Below, piece by piece: positions 10,421-20,507 of a DNA stretch of 64,000 nucleotides. Source of the stretch: Phaseolibacter flectens ATCC 12775 (GTDB lineage: Bacteria > Pseudomonadota > Gammaproteobacteria > Enterobacterales > Enterobacteriaceae); the NCBI RefSeq assembly GCF_000518745.1, contig NZ_KI912487.1, positions 124,001 to 188,000 on the forward strand, given 5' to 3'. A model generated the notes under the pieces. That model saw only the letters and a program-made list of their open reading frames with translations. It was not told the DNA's origin and did no database searches. Position 1 is the stretch's first letter, and each line of letters opens with the position of its first letter. The position numbers and the translations under genes were made by a program.

Positions 10421-12145
10421 CTAGACCATTTCTGGGATCCGCACACCCACTCGCGTAATCTGTTGTTGTTCTTTCTCGGCAATTGTCCAAATAATGTCTA
10501 GCCATTCGACACTGTCGCCGACTACGGGCGTACCGCCAAGTTTATCGCTGACCATATCCGCAAGGGATTGCTCCTCATGACAGTCTTCAGGTAGATCTAA
10601 GCCATAAATCGCCGAGACTTGAGCAAGTCGGGTGGTTGCATCCAATACGAAATCACCAAAGAATCGATGTTCTCGTGCGACATCTAATTTATGACTAAAC
10701 ATCGCCCCTAACGCGGGCAAATCTTGTTCACGACCGATCACACACAGAATGTCATCTTTTTGCAGCATGGTCGACCCGCTGGGGTGAAGTAACACATTAT
10801 TTCTAAATAGGGCGGAGATGCGGGTATTTGGCGGCATTCTGAGATCGCGCAGTGCCTCACCAACACACCAATGGGAGGCATCGAGTTGATACACATACTC
10901 CTCCCAAGGGCTGTGAGGGTGAATATCAAGAGGGTTCCGTTGTGTTGGCAGGTAAGTGAAAGGAACCAACACGTTCGCTAATTTTGCCGCTTTACTGAGG
11001 GTTGATCCTTGTAAGAGCAGCGAGACCATCACGACAAAGAAGGCAATGTTGAAATACAGCTTAGCATTCTCAAGGCCCGCCATCATGGGGAATACGGCTA
11101 ATATGATGGGTACAGCACCACGTAAACCCACCCAACTAATGAAGAAACGCTCACGCAGCGTGAAATTTTTAAACGGCAGCAGGCCCGTAAAGACAGATAA
11201 AGGTCGGGCAACTAAAATCAGCCACAAGGATAACAGCAAGGCAGGCAGCGCAATTTGCCACAGTTCTGTTGGCACCACTAACAAACCGAGAACGATAAAC
11301 ATCCCAATTTGACTGAGCCACGCGATGCCATCGAACGTCTGGATAATGGCGTGACGATTGCGGAGTGAGCTATTGCCAAGCCAGCAGCCGCTGAGATAAA
11401 CCGCAAGGATCCCACTACCGCCCAGACGCGTGGTGAGGGCAAAAACTAAAATCCCGCCGCTCAATGCTAATAACGGATACATGCCGGTAGCCAGATTAAT
11501 GCGATTGATCGCCTGTTGGATCATCACGCCACCGACAGTACCAATGGCAATTCCGAGGCCAAACTCTTGAACTAAGTGCAATAGAAAGCCCCAATTCAGG
11601 CCGGTTTGTCCTTGCTGTATCATACCTATTAAGGTGATGGTCAGGAAGACCGCCATGGGGTCATTACTCCCTGATTCGATCTCCAGTGTCGAACTGACGC
11701 GTTCATTAAGGCCTTTATCACCAATCAAGGAAAATACGGCCGCAGCATCAGTCGAACCGATAATGGCACCAATAAGAAAGCCTTGCATTAAATCCAAGTC
11801 GAATAATAAACAGGCAATCATCCCCGTTGCGCCGGCGGTGATAATGACGCCGACGGTGGCCAGTGACAGGGACGGTTTCAGTGCAACTTTCAGGGAACTG
11901 AGCCGGGTACGCATCCCACCATCAAACAGGATGATAGCCAAGGCTAAGTTGGATACTAAATAGGCAACAGGATAATTGTTGAATACAATACCCCCGGGTC
12001 CTTCCTCACCTGCGAGCATTCCGAGGATCAAGAAAATCACTAAAATAGGGATGCCTAAACGTGAAGAAAATGCACTAAAAAGGATGCTGGCTGCAACTAA
12101 CAACGAGCCGATGACTAAAATGCTATAAATGGTATTCGTATCCAA
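10421..12145 (-). CDS. nhaP2: K+/H+ antiporter NhaP2 (CvrA)
   Basis: This is an inner-membrane cation/proton antiporter of the CPA1 family, involved in K+ efflux and growth at low osmolarity. The 574-residue product begins with about 12-13 hydrophobic segments. It carries the family motif [12 protein letters not shown] near residue 157 and [11 protein letters not shown] near 130. A cytoplasmic C-terminal part from about residue 400 looks like a TrkA-C regulatory domain followed by a CorC-like domain. It is convergent with dadX, as in E. coli (cvrA). Confidence 0.94.
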   Translation of the reverse strand: MDTNTIYSILVIGSLLVAASILFSAFSSRLGIPILVIFLILGMLAGEEGPGGIVFNNYPVAYLVSNLALAIILFDGGMRTRLSSLKVALKPSLSLATVGVIITAGATGMIACLLFDLDLMQGFLIGAIIGSTDAAAVFSLIGDKGLNERVSSTLEIESGSNDPMAVFLTITLIGMIQQGQTGLNWGFLLHLVQEFGLGIAIGTVGGVMIQQAINRINLATGMYPLLALSGGILVFALTTRLGGSGILAVYLSGCWLGNSSLRNRHAIIQTFDGIAWLSQIGMFIVLGLLVVPTELWQIALPALLLSLWLILVARPLSVFTGLLPFKNFTLRERFFISWVGLRGAVPIILAVFPMMAGLENAKLYFNIAFFVVMVSLLLQGSTLSKAAKLANVLVPFTYLPTQRNPLDIHPHSPWEEYVYQLDASHWCVGEALRDLRMPPNTRISALFRNNVLLHPSGSTMLQKDDILCVIGREQDLPALGAMFSHKLDVAREHRFFGDFVLDATTRLAQVSAIYGLDLPEDCHEEQSLADMVSDKLGGTPVVGDSVEWLDIIWTIAEKEQQQITRVGVRIPEMV

Positions 12146-12591
12146 TCGTTACTTCTCCCTGAAGGTCACATACAAAAGGTCGTCAACAGGATTTGGCCAA
12201 AGGCTGTAGCAGTCATTGGTGGTGTTTCCTTTAATAATAATGATAATACCATTTTTAATTATTAAAACGGTGACGGATTAGCAGAAATTTATCGAATTTA
12301 CGTTTAATTCAGATTGTGTTTAATTTATTTCAGCCAAGTACAAAGAAAACGCTGATCGGTAAAGCGAGTTTGTGCAGAGCATTCACAACAGTCACGAATA
12401 ATGCTATTGCCTAGCTGTGGTTATGGCTGGGCAACGGGATATATAGTATTTTATTGCTAACAGGATTGGACTGGTAGTGAGAAACCATTCATTGCTACCT
12501 AGATAATTTAACTTAATAATCAAGGTTATCATTATTTTTGTCGCCTCATTTATACGAGTCTGATTATTCTGGACATAATTAAAAGGAAAAA
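12146..12591. other. Divergent nhaP2-mipA intergenic region
   Basis: These 446 bp contain no gene. At 12236-12254 is a Fur-box-like string of hexamers (AATAAT GATAAT ACCATT) about 90 bp upstream of nhaP2, matching roughly 12 of 19 consensus positions. A short imperfect hairpin, GCCTAGC/GCTGGGC, lies near 12409-12431. The mipA ribosome site AAAGGAAAAA closes the region. Confidence 0.4.
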
Positions 12592-13347
12592 ATGTTGAAT
12601 ACTCAATTATCTGGTCTACTGACCGCCATGTTGTTTTGTCTGACACCGGTGGTTCATGCTACTGAAACACCCGTTACCGTCGGTGCCAGTGCACTTTGGG
12701 CACAATCTCCCTATAAAGGCGATAAAAATCGCGTTTATCCCATTCCACTGGTTGACTATCAGAATGAGTACTTTTTTATTCATGGATTGCAGGCCGGTGT
12801 CATCGCATGGGCCGATGACGCTAACCAATTATCACTCATTGCGACAACCTCAGGTCATGAGTTTGATACCAGTCATAACCACATTGATGCGATGAAGCGT
12901 TTGAGCAAACGCCATATTACCATGATGATGGGAGGACAGTGGATCCATACAGCAAGTTGGGGAGAACTGAAAACTGCCTTAACCGGAGATGTGTTGGATC
13001 AGAGCAATGGTTTTAACTGGGAGACTAACTACCACTACAGTTTTTACTTGAATGATCAAGTTGTGGTGACACCGGGCGTCGGTTTTAACTGGTTAAGTTC
13101 ACATCAAGCGGATTATTACTATGGCGTTTCAGGGAGTGATTCAAACCGCAGTGGCATTGATCGTTATCATGCGGATAATAGCTGGACACCGTATGTTGAG
13201 TTGATTGCGGCTTGGAAGATGTCCCCGACTTGGACCGTCAGTGCGGGTGGACGCTATAGTCGCTTTACTGGTGACATTAAAGACAGTCCATTATTATCAC
13301 AAGGTGGTGAAGCTGCCTTGTGGTCGGGTGTCAGCTATACCTTTTAA
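12592..13347 (+). CDS. mipA: MipA/OmpV family outer membrane protein
   Basis: MipA is an outer-membrane beta-barrel that in E. coli scaffolds MltA and PBP1B. The 251-residue product starts with a signal peptide (hydrophobic LLTAMLFCLTPVV, cleavage probably after VHA at residue 23). It then shows alternating beta-strand patterns and ends in an aromatic residue (SYTF), typical of outer-membrane insertion. Its position beside yeaD and gapA is the E. coli mipA neighbourhood (yeaE is missing), which supports orthology. Other MipA/OmpV members are pore-like, so the scaffolding role is inferred. Confidence 0.88.
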   Translation: MLNTQLSGLLTAMLFCLTPVVHATETPVTVGASALWAQSPYKGDKNRVYPIPLVDYQNEYFFIHGLQAGVIAWADDANQLSLIATTSGHEFDTSHNHIDAMKRLSKRHITMMMGGQWIHTASWGELKTALTGDVLDQSNGFNWETNYHYSFYLNDQVVVTPGVGFNWLSSHQADYYYGVSGSDSNRSGIDRYHADNSWTPYVELIAAWKMSPTWTVSAGGRYSRFTGDIKDSPLLSQGGEAALWSGVSYTF

Positions 13348-13373
13348 CTTAGAAAAGCGACCATAGTGGTGTG

Positions 13374-13396
13374 TCAGGGTCGAGATTCGACCCTGA
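13374..13396. terminator. Terminator hairpin between mipA and yeaD
   Basis: A perfect 9-bp stem (TCAGGGTCG/CGACCCTGA) with a 5-base loop lies between convergent genes. A T-rich stretch (TTTATTT) lies just beyond it on the mipA side. Confidence 0.7.
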
Positions 13397-13428
13397 ACCC
13401 GATTTATTTCTTGCTGCCTGACCTACTC

Positions 13429-14310
13429 TCACTCATTGCCTCCCGACCCCACCGCGATTGAGACAGCTAAATGAGCGGGCTGGTCTTTATGGCATTCGAA
13501 GGGGCGACTGATCCGCGCTGTCTCAACACAGACCATCTTTTGATACGCCTGATGACTCATGTCTTCCATGGCACAACATTTTTCGGCGCCAGGGTTCCAA
13601 GTGACAACGTCACTGTTTTCGTGATGTTGAACGATAATCTGTCGACCTGCATGGCTATCATTAATCACACTGACGGGATTGGGATCGGTAAAGATGCGAT
13701 CGACTTGCTGTAAATAGTGCTGGGGGCCACTTTGTGTCGCTAGCTTATTATTCAGAACCTTATCAATGTAGTGACTGCCAAGACCGCTTACACTCACTTG
13801 CTTAATATCGCTCACGGCAAAATAGCTATGCAAGGCGGCGGTAGAATGATGATCTGCAAAGATCTCTAACTCGATATGGCAGGTGTTACCTAATTTAAAT
13901 CGCAGGAGCAGGGTGAAGCTGTGTGGCCAAAGGCGGCGTGTCACCTCATTATCTGATAGTTTAAAAGTCAAGTTAATGCCTTTTTCATCACCGTGATGGG
14001 CCAGCAGGGTCCAGGGCTGAGTTCGGGCGAATCCATGCGCCGGTTGCCCAGCGTCGGCAAACCAAGGCCAGCAGAGCGGGATCCCGCCGCGAATGGCTTT
14101 GCCTGTTTCGAATTTTGATTTATCACTGAGCCAGATGACGGGGTGTTGTTGGACCGGCTGCCATGCAAGGAGTTGCGCCCCTTGCAGACTGATTACTGCC
14201 CGACACAGAGGATGATTGATCACGATAAGAGGGAGCTGTTGCCGTTGCCGTAACGAAAGATACGGTGAAATTTGTGATTCGGCGGGTAAATCAAACAGGG
14301 AACCGGGCAT
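13429..14310 (-). CDS. yeaD: Glucose-6-phosphate 1-epimerase-like protein YeaD
   Basis: YeaD belongs to the aldose 1-epimerase-like family and interconverts anomers of hexose 6-phosphates. The 293-residue product matches E. coli length. It has GGIPLCWPWF near residue 76, HGFARTQPW near 91 with the conserved His, and VTWNPG near 236. The start at 14310 (MPGSLFDLPA) has GGAG upstream; eight further residues to 14334 are possible but lack a ribosome site. It lies directly downstream of gapA in the same direction, across a strong terminator. Confidence 0.92.
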   Translation of the reverse strand: MPGSLFDLPAESQISPYLSLRQRQQLPLIVINHPLCRAVISLQGAQLLAWQPVQQHPVIWLSDKSKFETGKAIRGGIPLCWPWFADAGQPAHGFARTQPWTLLAHHGDEKGINLTFKLSDNEVTRRLWPHSFTLLLRFKLGNTCHIELEIFADHHSTAALHSYFAVSDIKQVSVSGLGSHYIDKVLNNKLATQSGPQHYLQQVDRIFTDPNPVSVINDSHAGRQIIVQHHENSDVVTWNPGAEKCCAMEDMSHQAYQKMVCVETARISRPFECHKDQPAHLAVSIAVGSGGNE

Positions 14311-14332
14311 AGTCTCTCCATCATTTTTAAGC

Positions 14333-14358
14333 AAAAAAAAGGGCGACCGAAGTCGCCC
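14333..14358 (-). terminator. Rho-independent terminator of gapA
   Basis: A GC-rich perfect stem GGGCGACTTCGGTCGCCC with a compact loop is followed on the minus strand by eight T. It sits between gapA and yeaD. Confidence 0.92.
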
Positions 14359-14378
14359 TGCATCAGTACTGTTATCGC

Positions 14379-15735
<1,357 letters not shown>

Positions 15736-16146
15736 ATGACTGATAACGCGTTAAGTCGGCCATCGACCAGTGAACTAACAGAGATGCAACGATACGTCAC
15801 ACAGCAGGGTGGCACTGAACCGCCTTTTAGTGGGCGGCTATTGGAAAACAAACAGACAGGGTATTATCATTGTATACTTTGCCAAGCCCCGTTATTCTCA
15901 TCGACTGCCAAGTTTGATTCAGGGTGTGGTTGGCCGAGTTTTACACAACCGGTTGCCGAGGATGCGATAAATTATCTCGCAGATGACAGTCACGGCATGC
16001 ATCGAACTGAAATTCGCTGTGCCCATTGCGACGCCCATTTAGGCCATGTTTTTGATGATGGGCCAAGCCCGCAGGGCGAGCGTTATTGTGTTAACTCGGT
16101 GTCGCTTGCTTTCACTGACGACAGTGGAAAGACAATAAAAGGATGA
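15736..16146 (+). CDS. msrB: Peptide methionine sulfoxide reductase MsrB
   Basis: MsrB reduces the R-epimer of methionine sulfoxide in oxidised proteins. The 136-residue product has two zinc-binding pairs (CILC near residue 43 and CAHC near 92), the motif [17 protein letters not shown], and the catalytic cysteine in RYCVNS. The ATG at 15736 has AGGTGA at good distance; an in-frame GTG three codons upstream overlaps that ribosome site and is rejected. It is followed by yeaC after 6 bp, as in E. coli. Confidence 0.96.
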   Translation: MTDNALSRPSTSELTEMQRYVTQQGGTEPPFSGRLLENKQTGYYHCILCQAPLFSSTAKFDSGCGWPSFTQPVAEDAINYLADDSHGMHRTEIRCAHCDAHLGHVFDDGPSPQGERYCVNSVSLAFTDDSGKTIKG

Positions 16147-16152
16147 TCAGTC

Positions 16153-16434
16153 ATGTCAGTCAATCTGGAAGAAATGCTTGCTGAAATGTCAGAGGACGTC
16201 TATCAAAGGTTGCTGGTTGCGAGTGAAACAGGCAAGTGGCCTGACCGCAGTAAATTGACTCCGCAGCAACGAGAATACTGCTTGCAGTTAGTGTTACTTT
16301 GGCAAGCTCGCCACAATGAAGAAGCACAACATATGACGGTAGCAAAGGGCGGAGCCTTATCAATCAAATCGAAGCAGGCCTTGAAGCAACAGTTTGCCGA
16401 TGAAGCTGTATTGGCACGCTTTAAGCTTCACTGA
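16153..16434 (+). CDS. yeaC: YeaC family protein (DUF1315)
   Basis: This 93-residue protein of unknown function has the conserved core VYQRL, GKWPD, LTPQQREYCLQLVLLWQARH and the C-terminal FKLH also found in E. coli YeaC. It is probably translated with msrB as a two-gene operon. Confidence 0.92.
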   Translation: MSVNLEEMLAEMSEDVYQRLLVASETGKWPDRSKLTPQQREYCLQLVLLWQARHNEEAQHMTVAKGGALSIKSKQALKQQFADEAVLARFKLH

Positions 16435-16455
16435 GACTTAACGGGCCGGATGGCT

Positions 16456-16484
16456 GTTCAGAGGGCGGGGCTCGCCCTCTGAAC
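16456..16484. terminator. Bidirectional hairpin between yeaC and ansA
   Basis: A perfect 12-bp stem (GTTCAGAGGGCG paired with CGCCCTCTGAAC) with a 5-base loop lies between convergent stop codons. It lacks a long U-tract. Confidence 0.65.
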
Positions 16485-16489
16485 ATCGG

Positions 16490-17506
16490 TCAATCTTCAA
16501 TGGTTAACTCGCCACGGAGATTTTGTTGCATCAGCGTTCGGATCTGCCCGATAGATAAGGATTGGGAGAGAAGAAAGTGCAGTTTAGTCAGGGCGGCTTC
16601 GACCGTCAGATCTGCGCCGCTTATCACCCCGGCACGTGCTAGCGCATTACCTGTGGCGTAGCCTCCCATATCGACTTTACCTGATTGGCATTGCGTCAAG
16701 TTTACGACCACAATATCGCGTTCTGAGGCCTGCTGTAATTCATTTAAGAATGCCGCAGCTTGGGGGGCATTACCCACACCGTAGGAGCGTAAGATCAGTG
16801 CTTTTACCGGTTGCAAAGCAAAGTTTCTCACCACATCGGCTGAAATGCCAGGATAAATCGTTAAAACACCAATTGGTTGGGGCGTAATGGGATGCAAGGT
16901 CAGTTTATCAACTTGGGTTGGTAGGGAGTCAACGGCTCTGCGGCGGATATGGATCCCAGCTTCCAGTAAAGGGGGCAGATTGGGAGAGGCAAACGCATCA
17001 AAACCGTTGGCATGGGCTTTGGTGCTACGGTTACCGCGAAAAAGTCGGTTATTAAAAAATAGTCCCACCTCACAGATAGGGTAATGTGCTGCCACATACA
17101 GTGCATTAAGCAGGTTTTGTTGCCCATCAGAGCGCAATTGTGACAAAGGAATTTGTGACCCTGTCACGATAACCGGCTTATTAAGTCCTTCAAGCATAAA
17201 AGAGAGGGCGGAGGCGGTAAACGCCATGGTATCCGTGCCATGTAGGATGACAAATCCATCATAGTCAGTGTAATTGTCAACAATATCACTGGCAATAATC
17301 TGCCAATCCTTAGGAGTCATATCAGAGGAATCAATCAAAGGTTGATATTCTTTAATGACAAAATTTGGCATATCTGGATGATGGAACTCCGGCATACTTT
17401 GTAGGTGTTGTTGCAAATGACCGGAAACCGGGATGTATCCCTGCGGTGAGGGCTGCATACCAATCGTACCGCCGGTGTAAGCAACATAGATGGTTTTTTT
17501 TGACAT
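16490..17506 (-). CDS. ansA: Cytoplasmic L-asparaginase I
   Basis: AnsA hydrolyses L-asparagine to aspartate and ammonia in the cytoplasm. The 338-residue length equals E. coli AnsA. The first catalytic threonine lies in VAYTGGTIGM near residue 12 and the second in LHGTDTMAFT near 90. No signal peptide is seen, which separates it from periplasmic AnsB. It is downstream of sppA in the same direction. E. coli has pncA next to ansA; it is absent here. Confidence 0.96.
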   Translation of the reverse strand: MSKKTIYVAYTGGTIGMQPSPQGYIPVSGHLQQHLQSMPEFHHPDMPNFVIKEYQPLIDSSDMTPKDWQIIASDIVDNYTDYDGFVILHGTDTMAFTASALSFMLEGLNKPVIVTGSQIPLSQLRSDGQQNLLNALYVAAHYPICEVGLFFNNRLFRGNRSTKAHANGFDAFASPNLPPLLEAGIHIRRRAVDSLPTQVDKLTLHPITPQPIGVLTIYPGISADVVRNFALQPVKALILRSYGVGNAPQAAAFLNELQQASERDIVVVNLTQCQSGKVDMGGYATGNALARAGVISGADLTVEAALTKLHFLLSQSLSIGQIRTLMQQNLRGELTIED

Positions 17507-17534
17507 AATGGTTAATTTGACTTTTGGGATAGGC

Positions 17535-17560
17535 TGACCGTAATAATATTATATCGGTCA
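17535..17560. promoter_or_regulatory. 26-bp near-palindrome upstream of ansA
   Basis: Outer arms TGACCG and CGGTCA pair perfectly and the AT-rich centre pairs except at two positions, giving 11 of 13 possible pairs. On the minus strand the centre contains a TATAAT hexamer 29-45 bp before the ansA start. An operator overlapping the ansA -10 element is inferred; no specific regulator is identified. Confidence 0.4.
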
Positions 17561-17568
17561 ATAGCAAC

Positions 17569-17599
17569 AAAACCAGTGCCGATTAAGGCCACTGGTTTT
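17569..17599 (-). terminator. Rho-independent terminator of sppA
   Basis: AAAACCAGTG and CACTGGTTTT form a perfect 10-bp stem, and the 3' arm ends in TTTT on the minus strand. It lies just after the sppA stop and before ansA. Confidence 0.8.
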
Positions 17600-17616
17600 A
17601 AGTGTATGCTGTTGGA

Positions 17617-19467
17617 TTATTTAATAGAACAATCTTGGCAGATTGCATAAATATTCTGAGCCGCCGGGCGGCTTCCAGTCAGCGTCGGGGGTAACTGCAA
17701 TCCCTGAAGGGCCGTTATCATTGTTGCAGGGACAATACTTTGCATGTGTGCCATTGATGCATGAGTTAATTGCCCAATCACGGTAGCAAAAAACGTCTGT
17801 GGCTGCGTATAGAAAACCAACTCAGCTTTTTGTACATGCGTCAACACTTGCATTTTATTGACTGCATCATCGAAATCGCCCAATTGATCGACTAAGCCAA
17901 GATGTTTTGCATCGCTGCCCGTCCACACATGGCCTTGTGCAATTTTATCTATCTGTTGTTCCGTTTTATGCCGTGAAGTCGCGACTAAAGAAATAAAACG
18001 GCGGTAACCATTTTCGACATTGAGTTGGATCAACTGAGTGGTCGATTCCGGTAACGCTTTAGTCATGCTAATGTCGGCTAAAGGTGAGGTCGATACGCCG
18101 TCGGTATTGACGCCCACTTTCGCTAACAAATTTTCAACGGTATTAATAATGCCAAAGATGCCAATAGAACCCGTTAACGTCGAGGGACTGGCGACAATCC
18201 AGTTGGCGGGAGACGCGATCCAGTATCCCCCCGACGCCGCCATGCCACCCATCGATACCACGATCGATTTTCCTGCATCACGGGCTGTTTGCAGAGATTC
18301 ACGGATTTGTTCTGACGCCGAGACACTTCCCCCAGGGCTGTTAATTCTTAAAATGATGCCTTTTATTTTGTTATCGTAAATCGCATGCTGTATCTGATCA
18401 GTTAGCACATCACTGCCAGTTTCGCCATCTCGGCCTTGGCCATCAACAATCGCACCATTAGCAATAATGACGGCAATATTCCCTTGCTCAGACGAGCGAG
18501 TGACCCAATACTCGTCTGCGCTGATCGCGCGGTATTGATGGGTGAGAGGATCGACACCGACCTTGTCACTCATCTGCTTCTCGAATTGCGTACGACTCAT
18601 AACGCCATCAACTAATTTATAGTTGACCGCATAAGCGGCGCTGTCTCCGTTAAGGGCTGTCATGATGTTGACGAGGGTATCAGTCGCCGGGAAGACTTGC
18701 TCCGGGGTTAGGTTACGATTGTTGGCGACAGTTTGCAGATAATTATCCCATAATTGCGAGATCCAACGGCCATCGGCTTGACGTGCTTCAGGCGACATCT
18801 CGTTTCTTAAATAGGGCTCTACCGCTGATTTATAAGTACCAACCCGGAAAATATGCGCAGTGACGCCTGCTTTATCCAGTAAATTTTTAAAGTAAAGGTG
18901 ATGGGTGGCAAAACCATGCAAATCGACACTGCCTTGATGACCTAAATAAATTTTGTTGGCAAAGCTGGCCAAGTAATATTGCGATTGGCTGTAATCTTCA
19001 CTGAAGGCATAAATCATCTTGCCTTGTTGTTTGAAAGCACTGAGGTACTTGCCGATATAGCTCAACGTAGCGGGGTCAGCGCCAACAAATTGCTTAAGAT
19101 CGAGAACAATACTGTCGATATTCTTGTCATTCGTTGCTTTTTTTAGTATCTCAACCAATTCAAATGTGGAGATTTCTGCTGATGCGGTATCACGGGTTTT
19201 GAGTATACGCTTGCCTAATTCAGCGATTACATTTATCTCATTGGCGGGCTTATCGACCAACACCCCTTTCAAATCCAGTTTTAAGATCTTGGGTTTAGTG
19301 AGGATAGACTGGTCAGATGCGGTTGATTTGTACTGGGACCAAATCACGCCAATACAGAGTACCGCTATCAGCAAAATGAATAGGTTAAAGAACAATATGC
19401 GTATAAAGTTGAGTCCTTTCCACACATGACTTAAGATTATTGAGATAAGTCGCCACAACACGCGCAT
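17617..19467 (-). CDS. sppA: Signal peptide peptidase SppA (protease IV)
   Basis: SppA is an inner-membrane serine protease with a Ser/Lys dyad that degrades cleaved signal peptides. The 616-residue product has one N-terminal membrane segment (about residues 24-46) and two S49 peptidase repeats. The catalytic Lys lies in FRVGTYKSAVEPY of the first repeat, and the catalytic Ser in MGGMAASGGYW of the second. The start at 19467 (MRVLWRL) has GGAG upstream and aligns with E. coli MRTLWRF; the 23-residue longer frame is rejected. It is divergent from ydjA, as in E. coli. Confidence 0.96.
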   Translation of the reverse strand: MRVLWRLISIILSHVWKGLNFIRILFFNLFILLIAVLCIGVIWSQYKSTASDQSILTKPKILKLDLKGVLVDKPANEINVIAELGKRILKTRDTASAEISTFELVEILKKATNDKNIDSIVLDLKQFVGADPATLSYIGKYLSAFKQQGKMIYAFSEDYSQSQYYLASFANKIYLGHQGSVDLHGFATHHLYFKNLLDKAGVTAHIFRVGTYKSAVEPYLRNEMSPEARQADGRWISQLWDNYLQTVANNRNLTPEQVFPATDTLVNIMTALNGDSAAYAVNYKLVDGVMSRTQFEKQMSDKVGVDPLTHQYRAISADEYWVTRSSEQGNIAVIIANGAIVDGQGRDGETGSDVLTDQIQHAIYDNKIKGIILRINSPGGSVSASEQIRESLQTARDAGKSIVVSMGGMAASGGYWIASPANWIVASPSTLTGSIGIFGIINTVENLLAKVGVNTDGVSTSPLADISMTKALPESTTQLIQLNVENGYRRFISLVATSRHKTEQQIDKIAQGHVWTGSDAKHLGLVDQLGDFDDAVNKMQVLTHVQKAELVFYTQPQTFFATVIGQLTHASMAHMQSIVPATMITALQGLQLPPTLTGSRPAAQNIYAICQDCSIK

Positions 19468-19616
19468 AATTTCTCCGGAAATGAATTCAAAAAATGAAAG
19501 AGAACAGCTAGCTACCCTAAAGACACCATTATGCATTAGTCGACAACAAAAAGGTAATTTACCGTATTTTTAAGATTCATGGACAAAATTGGCTCATTGA
19601 AAACAGAGGACATATC

Positions 19617-20171
19617 ATGGATGCACTGCAGCTATTGCTAAATCGACGTTCTGCGGCCAGATTAACTGAACCTGCGCCAGAAGGCGAGGTACTCAATAAG
19701 CTTATTCAAGCGGGATTGCGCGCGCCGGATCACGGGGGTTTGCAGCCTTGGCACTTTGTTATTATTCGAGGTGACGGTCGCCAACGCCTCAGTCAATTAC
19801 TGAGTCAGATCGCGGTGGATGAACAGCAACACCAAGCGGCGATTGATAAAGCGACGGCTGCGCCCTTTCGGGCACCGCTTATTATTGCGGTACTGGCACG
19901 TTGTCAGCCTTCACAGAAAGTGCCTGAATGGGAACAAGTTGTCTCCGCGGGCTGTGCAGTGATGGCGATGCAAATGGCGGCTCAAGCACAAGGATTTAAT
20001 GGTATCTGGCGGACCGGCCACTGGTGCGAACATCCTCGGGTAAAGCAGGCCTTGGGTTGTGACGTGCAAGATAAAGTTGTAGGATTTCTGTATTTGGGGA
20101 CGCCGCAGCTAAAAAAACAGCCTGCGCCAGCCACGGTCGATATGGCGGCTTTTGTCAGTGAATGGTCGTGA
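19617..20171 (+). CDS. ydjA: Nitroreductase family protein YdjA
   Basis: YdjA is a minimal FMN-dependent nitroreductase-like protein. The 184-residue product keeps the N-terminal FMN-binding [20 protein letters not shown] near residue 37, and the C-terminal GFLYLGTP. The physiological substrate is unknown. In E. coli selD follows directly; here topB is next. Confidence 0.93.
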   Translation: MDALQLLLNRRSAARLTEPAPEGEVLNKLIQAGLRAPDHGGLQPWHFVIIRGDGRQRLSQLLSQIAVDEQQHQAAIDKATAAPFRAPLIIAVLARCQPSQKVPEWEQVVSAGCAVMAMQMAAQAQGFNGIWRTGHWCEHPRVKQALGCDVQDKVVGFLYLGTPQLKKQPAPATVDMAAFVSEWS

Positions 20172-20507
20172 GTCTAACACGCCAGTTGAGGTTGTTCTTG
20201 GGTCACAACGACATTGTCACTCACTAACGTCGATAAACGCTTTGATTGTCGAGCTTTGGTGTTAGTAAACGAGACCGGTCATCGTACCGGCCTCTGCCAT
20301 GTGCAATGGCTGATAACAGAGTGACGAGAGGAAATAGAGAGCGGTCTTATTTTTTGTTTTTTGAGGATGCTCTGTATGAAGCGCGTGGAGGGCGGGTGGT
20401 CGCCTGTGGCAAGAGGCGGCCTGACCAGAACAATCGGTAATAAATAATCGTGCTCGTTTGATAAGTGTCCGCTTATTGAAGAGAGAAGGGTGTCTCAGGA
20501 GACGTGG
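20172..20507. other. ydjA-topB intergenic region lacking selD
   Basis: These 336 bp contain no recognisable gene. A hairpin (GAGACCGGT/ACCGGCCTC, one mismatch) at 20271-20294 may end ydjA transcription. E. coli carries selD (selenophosphate synthetase) here; no SelD-like frame or remnant was seen. Confidence 0.5.

Noticed and set aside
20246-20440. 64-codon frame between ydjA and topB, considered as a selD remnant
   Set aside because: The Arg-rich translation shows no SelD motif.
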